Assembly: GCA_947172415.1 (NCBI GenBank)
Contig: OX359194.1
Span: 5,704,001 to 5,768,000, forward strand
Reading direction: 5' to 3'
DNA from: Chondrosia reniformis
Lineage: Eukaryota > Porifera > Demospongiae > Chondrillida > Chondrillidae
DNA length: 64,000 bases
Part shown: positions 56,055-64,000 of the stretch, piece after piece
How positions within the stretch are numbered: the stretch's first letter is position 1
Layout of the letters: every line of letters begins with the position of its first letter
The notes under the pieces: model-generated
Seen by the model: the letters and a program-made list of their open reading frames with translations, nothing else
Told to the model about the DNA's origin: nothing
Database searches by the model: none
Position numbers and translations under genes: made by a program

Positions 56055-56900
56055 AGAGAAGGAAGACAAAAAACTAATTAATTATTTGCCAAACTGATTT
56101 CTCATATGACATAATCATTTTGTAAGCCAAATTTTCAATGACTTTATTATATCATTTAAATAATATTGGTCTTTTCTAAATCATTGCATGTTTACAATTG
56201 GAGAAATTGAGAATTACCCAAAGAAGTATGTATTATCTAGTTTGAAGATCATTCAGTTAGAGGTTCTATTGCATATATATACATAAATTTCCTCTTAATT
56301 GATCATGAATCGAACACACAACTTTTAATACTTGTACGTACGTATATATACGCATATACGTACATACATGTTCCGAGCATTCTTAAACCTTGCATTGTGG
56401 TTATAATGTGTGAACATATTTATGAGCTGTTTTTAAAAGTAGTATATACAGTACGTATCTGATTCATCATTATATATAATTGTTATTATCATCATCACCA
56501 CAGCTGGAAGTATATATGTAGGGATAAGTAATGCATGCACATAGAAATGTATATATAATTTTAATTTCAGTATGCCATTGTGTAATTATCGCATGATTAC
56601 TGTCTTGTTTATTGATGTACTACTGTATGTAGTCATTCATGCAGGCACTGCTCTCCCAGGAATATGAAAAGGAAATATATAAGCCATTTTGAAAATACAA
56701 TGTCATATACGTATTTTGACTTACAGTATTAATAAGATCTATCTCAATAGGCTTGGTGAAAACTAGCTTCATGTAGGATAAGCCATAGGCATATTCATTA
56801 TATAGTTTGTTACAAATCATTATTTTGCCTTCATAATGTAAATTAGTCTTAGATCTAGAACTTTGTATTTTGACTGATGAATTCATAAATATATTATACA
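56055..56900. other. Spacer between the VWA genes, left part
   Basis: AT-rich. The first ~30 bp (to about 56085) are identical to the partner's 3' UTR; after that homology stops. Open frames at 55767-56069 and 56620-57090 on the minus strand are shadows. Confidence 0.6.
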
Positions 56901-56901
56901 G

Positions 56902-57221
56902 TACCGTAGTTCGGGAAATTTTCGTTGTTAAAATATTTTTAACAATGAATAATAACACGTTGGTACAATCTACGTATATATGTAAACGCAACACAGCTGA
57001 GCGCGGCCAAAATGGCTCTACTGCGATACCTGCAGCGCAAGGACGGTTTACCGGACCCAAAGGGCTCACTTTCGTGAAAGCCGCGAACACAGAGATCCCT
57101 TTCGTAATCCTCTATTTCTCAACGTAATTACGTAACGTGTATAAATTTTCGTGGTAGCCCCAGACCACGAAAATATTTTAACACGAAAATTTTTTCCACG
57201 AAAATTTCCCGAACTACGGTA
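56902..57221. mobile_element. MITE with TACCGTAGTTCGGG terminal inverted repeats
   Basis: Ends TACCGTAGTTCGGGAAATTT and its reverse complement match for at least 24 bp, flanked by or beginning with TA. The interior is GC-richer and holds an ORF at 57012-57077 (MALLRYLQRKDGLPDPKGSL), started by GGCCAAAATGGC and stopped after 21 codons. The TA ends suggest a Tc1/mariner-type DNA transposon derivative, about 320 bp, non-autonomous. Confidence 0.85.
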
Positions 57222-57830
57222 TATAGCTGTAAGTATAGATTTGATATACGTATGTGTGGATATGTTGACCTTCCATCTTTTATGGGTTTGGAATTACAGT
57301 CTATATATAGTGAGTTACTATGCACGTGTTGATGATTTAGACAGGATTTTGTATTTTGATTTGACATATGAATCTCTCAATTGAGTGTATGTGGGAGCCA
57401 TATACCTATGTATACTTAAGAGTTGAAATACATATGTAGTACCTTCACTATGCTATTAATATCATGTCGGACAGGAGCTCAAATAGAAGAACAACTAATA
57501 TCTACATACTTCTTCCAAATTTTATTTAAGAGAAGGAGCAGTGAACCAGTATAAAGTTAGCACCACTTTGCCCACCGCATATCAAATATGCTGTCATTTT
57601 TCCTTTTTTAATATTGGAAGTACGTACGTATGTATATATGCATATTTCAAGATTGTCACATCTGCACATAGTATATAGGATATAACAATGCAATGCACAC
57701 ATGGGCATTTTGTGGTTAACATTTACATTATAACTGTTTTGTTACTTTTTCCAGATGTGTTAACCACTGTATATAGCGAACACTGCCATCCCTACTTCTA
57801 AATTTATTTCTTAATTAATGTTTATTAACT
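57222..57830. other. Spacer between the VWA genes, right part
   Basis: AT-rich; ends with a copy of the gccatccctacttctaa repeat at about 57740-57825, directly before the LINE fragment. Confidence 0.5.
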
Positions 57831-57831
57831 A

Positions 57832-58060
57832 TTGGTGAAGAGGTCGTGTCCTTATCTGGGATGTCACCTGCCCAGATATCTTCACACCATCCCATCAGCA
57901 GCTGTCAGAGTAGCAGGTATTGTGGCAGGTCAAGCGGAACAACGGAAGGCAGGGAAGTACGTATATGAGGAGCTAGCTGCCACACACCACTTTGTTCCTG
58001 TGGTGGTTGAGACAACAGGAGTCTTTGGATTAGAAGCACACTCTTTCTTACAACATATAT
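57832..58060 (+). mobile_element. LINE fragment, C-terminal reverse-transcriptase region
   Basis: About 230 bp. One frame reads RGRVLIWDVTCPDIFTPSHQ, a typical WDxTCxD stretch of non-LTR RT proteins. A different frame continues AGQAEQRKAGKYVYEELAAT and HHFVPVVVETTGVFGLEAHS. The frame change shows it is dead. It is a different family from the LINE at 16-19 kb by sequence. Confidence 0.75.
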
Positions 58061-58263
58061 ATAAGTACTTTACTATAGCTACTGTTAACATGTCAGTTTA
58101 TATAATTTTATAATTTTGAGCAAACTTGTGTATATGTACATATGCAATCAAAATATAACTTACAAAGAGGAACTATTATGTTTTCTATAGGAGTTTAAGA
58201 ATATATACTTTGTAAAGTCAGCTTGACCAATAATAATTAATTAGTTTTTTGTCTTCCTTCTCT

Positions 58264-60455
58264 TTAATAATTAAGCTTCACAGTTGTAACGAAGGAGTCA
58301 CAGCACTCATCCATGTAGCCCATAGAGTTGTGACAATATCTGACAGTCACTTCAGCCACTCCATGATGACAATTGTAGTAATCATAGGTGTGTACCACTG
58401 GTCCAAATGGTCCAATCACATTCTGATAGCCACTGTCTACTTTGCCATCTCCCCATTCAACTTCCCACCTACATTATGCAACGTATTTATTTTAAAATTG
58501 TAATATGACTTACAATTATGTGTGTATATAATACTTATGTACATATATATAGTATATACAATTTTCCCTTAATTTTTACATCACTCTTGCACATATAAGT
58601 ATAGGTATATACATAAACTACTTCAAATCTACTGTATAATGTTACATTCACGTATTTTAATCCTTCGATATATACGTATACGTATACCTTTCCATACATT
58701 TTCAATATTTTTTCTATACTGTATATACTGTAAATACGATCTAGAAATTCCAATTCTTAATCAAATTACACCCTGATTATTTCAAAATTGTTCTTAGACT
58801 AAAGAATTAGAGATTCTTCCAATTTATCTTTTGTGGCCATGTTATACCAAGGATAATGATTGTGTAATCACTTAATAGACTTGTGCAACAGGAAATTTGT
58901 AGGCACTTTAAGATTATTTTGAATCAGTCCCTTAGGCCATTGGAGGATATACGTATGCGTATAGGAGGCTTAAGGAAAATACTTCATTACACAAGTCATG
59001 ATCAAATACATACAGTACAAACATACTTGAAACTCCTGTTTTTTACGCTGCAACTTCCAAAATCAACAATGACTGCTGCCTGTACTTGACAGATTCCAAA
59101 TCCTTGAATGTTAGATCCAAATTGGTGGCCATAGTGATCAGTATAGGGAGCAACCAGGACTGGTTTGCAGCAGTATTTTGACATATCACATTTAGGCTTA
59201 GCAGTTCCTATAAAGAATCATATATTACATTAACATGTGAAGAAGACATAATACAAGCAGGTGTTTGCCCTTGTATATTGGCTTTATAATGTGCATAATT
59301 GTTAGATAAATATTTAAACTAATTAATTGCATAATATACAGTTTATATTAATTTTACATGTATCTCATTGTACTGTACCATATATACATGTATATAAATA
59401 GTTAATGGAAATGATAGTTTTATCAATATATTATGCTAAGCATATAGTGACCATTTAAAATGCATTAACTCACCACATATCATGATTTCAGCTTCAATAG
59501 CATCCTCGATGTCACTGAGAGCTGCAGAAGTGGTTACATTAAATTGCCTGGAAGGGTCACCAGCAATAGCAGCTAACTGATTCTGGTCAACACTAGTTCC
59601 AATAGCAATGGAATAGGTTATGATTCCTTCAGCACGAGCAGCCTCTGAGGGTGTAACCACATCACCGCCAGATACCCCATCAGTCAAGACAACCAAATGG
59701 TTGACACATTCAGCTCTTCCGCTATTGTTAAATTGACTTCTGGCTGCATCAATAGCAATCCCAATGTTAGTGCCTCCAAATGGGAAGATTAGTCCAGTGA
59801 TGTTATCTGGGGCAGTGCTGCTGCGCTGAAGTATTGGAAGATTATTAACAATGATGCTACTAAAGACAATGACACCACTGTGAATTTCACTTGGGAAGGC
59901 ATCAATTAGGTTTGATACAAAATTCAATTCATCAGTAAAGCCTTCAGGAAGAATGCTTCCTGACCCATCAACTGCAAAGATAACATCTGCACATCCGGAT
60001 CCACTGGTACACCCAGGATCACCTATAAATTGACAATTTTATATATGTAGTGCATTGTGTATCCAATATACTGTATAGTTTTACCTCAAATATATATTTC
60101 TGTATTGCAAAAAATGCTTAACTAATTATAATGTAAAACATTGAGAAATTGCTGGTATGTAATTAGGTTAGAGGGAAAAAATATATGATTTAGAAAGGAA
60201 AAGGCTAAATGTCATTTGTCATTATACATTAAAATGCATGATAATACAACATGAAAATTAAACATATATGTATGTATGTAAATATATATGGATTGTTTAA
60301 TTATGTATACGTAGGTTTAGTTATTATATGGTTCTGTCTATGATATATATATATATATATACGTATGCATAAGGGTAGATGAATTGCTCCTTACTTGTAG
60401 TTGGATAGGCAGATACCAGGGATGCTGAGAAGAGTAAGATAGCCAGTAGCTTCAT
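58264..60455 (-). CDS. Secreted VWA / PKD-like protein, copy 2
   Basis: Minus-strand partner of the gene at 54422-56054, with the same four-exon plan: 60455-60395, 60022-59474, 59207-59038 and 58468-58264, all in phase. Signal peptide MKLLAILLFSASLVSA, a short linker (YPTTSDPGCTSGSGC), VWA domain with VDGSGSIL, TNIGIAIDAARSQF and VVLTDGVSGGD, Cys-containing exon SKYCCKPVLVAPYTD, and a PKD-like last exon. The linker lacks the TTTSSY repeat seen in copy 1. Exons 1-3 differ from copy 1 at many positions, but exon 4 and about 30 bp of 3' UTR are identical by eye. Both genes point toward each other with 2.2 kb between their stops. Confidence 0.9.
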
Positions 60456-60916
60456 TTTAGATAACTTTCCAGTTAAATGGGATTCTCTCGCTTGCTTAGT
60501 CTTTTCTGAACTCTTGCTTAAGCTTGTTCTGTGCTGTCCTCCTTGAAGGGACTGTATTTATATACTCTCTCTCTCTCAACTCAAAAAGGAAATGCTTGCA
60601 AATTTGCAAATTTCTTTGTAATATATCACTCAATCACTATTACCTGAATGACCTTAATTAGTTGTAGTCAAAACATTAACATCTATGACATATACGTATA
60701 TATAGCTATATATGTAGATCTAGTATTTGGCACCTGATCATGTGTATACACGTATATTTAAATATGATTTGTAAGATATACTTGCATGGAATATATTTAA
60801 ATATGATTTGTAAGATATACTTGCATGGAATATATTTAAAGCAAGCCAGTCAACAGAAACACATGCATACTTACACATACATATGTACTTATAGATATTA
60901 TTATTATTATTATTAA

Positions 60917-60947
<31 letters not shown>

Positions 60948-60955
60948 ATTGTTAT
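60456..60955. promoter_or_regulatory. Upstream region of VWA gene 2 with TATA-like box and repeats
   Basis: TATATAAATA on the minus strand at 60555-60564 lies about 100 bp from the start codon, matching the position in copy 1. Further out are a duplicated 37-bp unit (60757-60839, atatttaaatatgatttgta...) and a TTA microsatellite (60896-60956). Confidence 0.55.
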
Positions 60956-63900
60956 TAGAGTGCATTGTGTGCAGAGCACACAAGAACCTAATGGCTCCAT
61001 GTAGTACTGTACAGAGAAATATAGAGAGTATATATAGTAATGTTCAAATGTTACATCCTATATACAGTCCAAACATGTTATATATGTGCACCAGTAATAG
61101 TACTGTAACAGCGCATCCTTGTCCCCTCCCAGTGACAACAGGAATCCCAATTCCTCACGTCTCTTCAGAAATTGATCTGGAGTGGTGATGTACTTTATAT
61201 AACATTCTATCCATAGACAGATGACTATATATACACTATATATGTACAGATTAATTGATAGTAACTGCAACTTGTACATATATATTCAACAACAGGGAAA
61301 AAGCTAAAGAAATGAAAAAACCATATGTATAATTAGTCAATGACTCATCCCTAATAATATGCCTATAGGTATATATTTATATTCATTCCTGTGCATATAT
61401 GTAAGACAGAGGGGTAATTATATGTTTGTTGGTAAATCTCAATGGTTTTGATGGGCCCTTTTTAGGACACGTACGTTTATGCAAGGCATACCTACGTACT
61501 TCCTGTGGATAGTAATAATACCATATACTATACCTATATATAGAGAGAAATTACTCATATATATATATATATATATATATATACATTTAATCTTCAGTTT
61601 ATCAATCTTTAGAAATACATATATATCTACGTATGTATATACTCACCTTTTGTGTTAAGTCTATATATGTATATGTATATCCGGGTCGAAACGTTCAATT
61701 TGTTTTTAAATACAATTGTTGCTGAGTCTTAATAAATTAGTAAACTCGAAAGTAACAAAAACTTCTTATCACTTCATACATATATAATATAAATTTTCTA
61801 TAGCTTTTCTACATATAGTCCTATGGCATTTTATATGCAGACTTTGTCTTCCGTTTTCTACCAAACGGAGACCTATATAAATAAAAAATCCTTTAATTTA
61901 AAATGAGTTTTATACCCTAAACTTTGTGATATTATGCCTATTTTGTTTGTAGGTCCTTTCTTGGAGCCATATGAATTATTTAATTATATTATTTATGTTA
62001 GATTACCTTAGTATATTGTAACTTGTACTGTATATAATTATATCTATTTGTAATTAGCAAGCATCTCAAGTTGGTGGTGACCAGAGAACCAAAGTTGTTC
62101 GCCTTCTAATACAGAGGATCTCTGTTGCCATCCAGGTTGGGATGCTATATATGTTGGCAATTGCATCCCCCTGTCAGTTGACTTTATATGGTTTAATGTG
62201 ACTATGTATGTATGTAGATAACAAAAATATTTTTATATTAAGGTGCAAGACTTTGCTATTGTATATAATACTGTAAATGTTTATGGTTTAAAGACTAAAA
62301 AGTATTTAAGGTATGTGCATAAATAAATATTACACCAGTATTAAATACTGGAATTTCCTTCTAATGTAGGGAATATTTGAAGATATCAAATGTAAAACGT
62401 CCTACAGATATATTAATGTCAACAACATGCATGCATGTGGCTTCTATTGATAAATACTAGTGAGGCTTGCAATTTAAATTATAAATTCTTGCCTGTGAAA
62501 ATAAAGAATGTGTAACTTGATCATGACAAGTTAATCTCTAATAGAATCTTCTATATAAACAATAGATAGAATGCTTCAAATTTTGGGACTTCTCTATTGA
62601 CACAATAAAATAAACCCTTGAAAATTTGCTGATGCTGATTAGTCTAAATACTTCATCTTATATATCTTACCTAAAAGGATGATAGAAATATTAATAGGTC
62701 TATACATAATGGTGTACAGTGTCACACAGTCTAATCTATAGGTCTTTAGAGAATAAATACAAAAATGGTTTAATAATTGTTTTCCTCATAATCTGAGTGA
62801 ATGTTCACTAGGACTATGTATACATTAACTGTGCTTCCTACCCAGTGTATATACGTACTTTGCCCACCAATGCTTGTGGTGGATTAAGTACGTTTTAACA
62901 GTGTTAACTTTTAAATAAGTCATCAGTATGGCTCTACTCTTTTTACTTTTTCTATATATTTTCTATTTACGTATGCAGTGAAACCTTCACATCCTATATA
63001 TTGCTACGTACAAAGCATATATAATACAATGAGATGTTCTCATATAGGTGCAATTATAAGGGTTAGATATATATACCCCTGTAAGCTTAAATTTATAATA
63101 ACACTTTCAGGTTATATAGTTTAGTCTTATGTATATGACAATAATTAAGTTTAGCTGGTCAATAGTGATCATGAGTATAGTCCTGTGTTCTTTGATATTA
63201 TATAATATATGCATTAACGTTCATGTTGTAACTTCATTATATATGTATTATACATGTTAAGCTGTTGAGAAAATTGTGCAATAAAACATTTGTTATAATA
63301 TATTACCAATAAACATGTTTATGGTTCTAAAGAAAAGTAGAGGCGGAGGCTGCATTACCCCACTGGCTTGCCACAGAAACAAACTGGATGAGGAAAGCAT
63401 ATATTGATATCTCACTTCCCCTTTGGGACAGCAAGCAAATGCATATAAGTTGGTATTATAATAACAAAGGTTACATATTAGCTATAGTATATTAGCATAA
63501 CATATATAATACAGCTTATCCTTCAAAATATCCAAAATTATGAGACATCAATAAATTATATATCAAAACATGATGTCATGTGTAATAGCATGAGCAGTTT
63601 ACAGTATGAATACTTAAAATTTTCCCAGTAATAGAAAATGTTTAGGCGCTGTTCATGCAGCCATCAAACATCTTTAATCTATTAAAATTAGAAATGTATA
63701 GGACTTCTGTTGGCACAATACACTTCAATTGCTAAATAATATATATATGTATGTTTGTTACATATATATGTAGGTATGTATGACTATATTAATATATACC
63801 TATTGTATGAGATCAAGAATTGTCCCTAACAAGCTGGACTTTGAAATAAATTTTATATACTGTAAATATTTATGGTTATAAAAGGAAATTAAAGTTATAT

Positions 63901-64000
63901 ATGTAACTCTAAATAGGATATTGCACATTTCCTTATCATTAATTTAGGGAATATTTCAAGATATCAAATGCATGTAAATATAACACTAGATTTGAATGTC
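60956..64000. other. AT-rich right end with two isolated exon-like stretches
   Basis: No complete gene. On the plus strand 62058-62135 is open between an AG and a GT (QASQVGGDQRTKVVRLLIQR, then ISVAIQ). On the minus strand about 61109-61190 reads TPDQFLKRREELGFLLSLGG. Neither could be linked to other exons. Also present: a (TA)n run near 61555-61582, the hammerhead-like repeat end near 61681, and two diverged copies of one sequence (62262-62400 and 63845-63990, sharing gggaatatttsaagatatca). Confidence 0.45.

Noticed and set aside
58249-58503. 84-codon plus-strand frame at the VWA gene 2 end
   Set aside because: Antisense of the PKD-like last exon; the same frame appears antisense to gene 1.

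Overview
The window is from an animal nuclear genome: AT-rich, with GT-AG spliced genes, short introns, many minisatellites and transposon remnants. The gene content (NUP155, RNF11, FCHO, SDHB, a plexin-type receptor, large intronless beta-helix/multi-pass proteins, secreted VWA proteins) and the constant use of the palindrome TACGTA suggest a demosponge, possibly a haplosclerid such as Amphimedon. That placement is inference from recall, not from a search.

Layout. 1-2.6 kb: first five coding exons of NUP155 (minus strand, running off the left edge), with a 25-copy minisatellite at one splice donor. 3.3-6.4 kb: RNF11-type RING protein (plus). 6.6-10.05 kb: four-exon EF-hand-like protein, possibly C1orf87-like (plus). 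10.5-14.4 kb: intronless gene for a secreted-ectodomain, multi-pass membrane protein (minus); a close paralogue lies at 32.4-36.25 kb in the same orientation and a rearranged fragment at 14.75-15.03 kb. 15-21 kb: mobile-element cluster with a decayed LINE, inverted repeats, fold-backs and a broken host-like fragment. 21.4-25.5 kb: plexin-like receptor exons (PSI, IPT repeats, membrane span, short tail; plus). 26.3-30 kb: non-coding locus built of diverged higher-order repeats with two GC-rich islands. 38-49.5 kb: FCHO (F-BAR plus mu-homology, about 20 exons, minus). 49.67-53.4 kb: complete six-exon SDHB (plus), head to head with FCHO across about 160 bp. 54.4-60.5 kb: two secreted VWA/PKD-like genes tail to tail, sharing a last exon identical by eye. 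60.5-64 kb: AT-rich sequence with repeats and two isolated exon-like stretches.

The genes do not form one pathway. FCHO works in clathrin endocytosis, RNF11 is a ubiquitin adaptor/ligase often tied to endosomal sorting, SDHB is a respiratory-chain subunit and NUP155 a nuclear-pore scaffold. The receptor-like and VWA genes are the lineage-specific part. The most unusual features are tandem repeats that include or abut 5' splice sites in three separate genes, the paired orphan receptors, the repeat-built 26-30 kb locus and the homogenised inverted VWA pair. Exon boundaries were read by eye from GT/AG sites, phase and protein similarity; no alignment was run.
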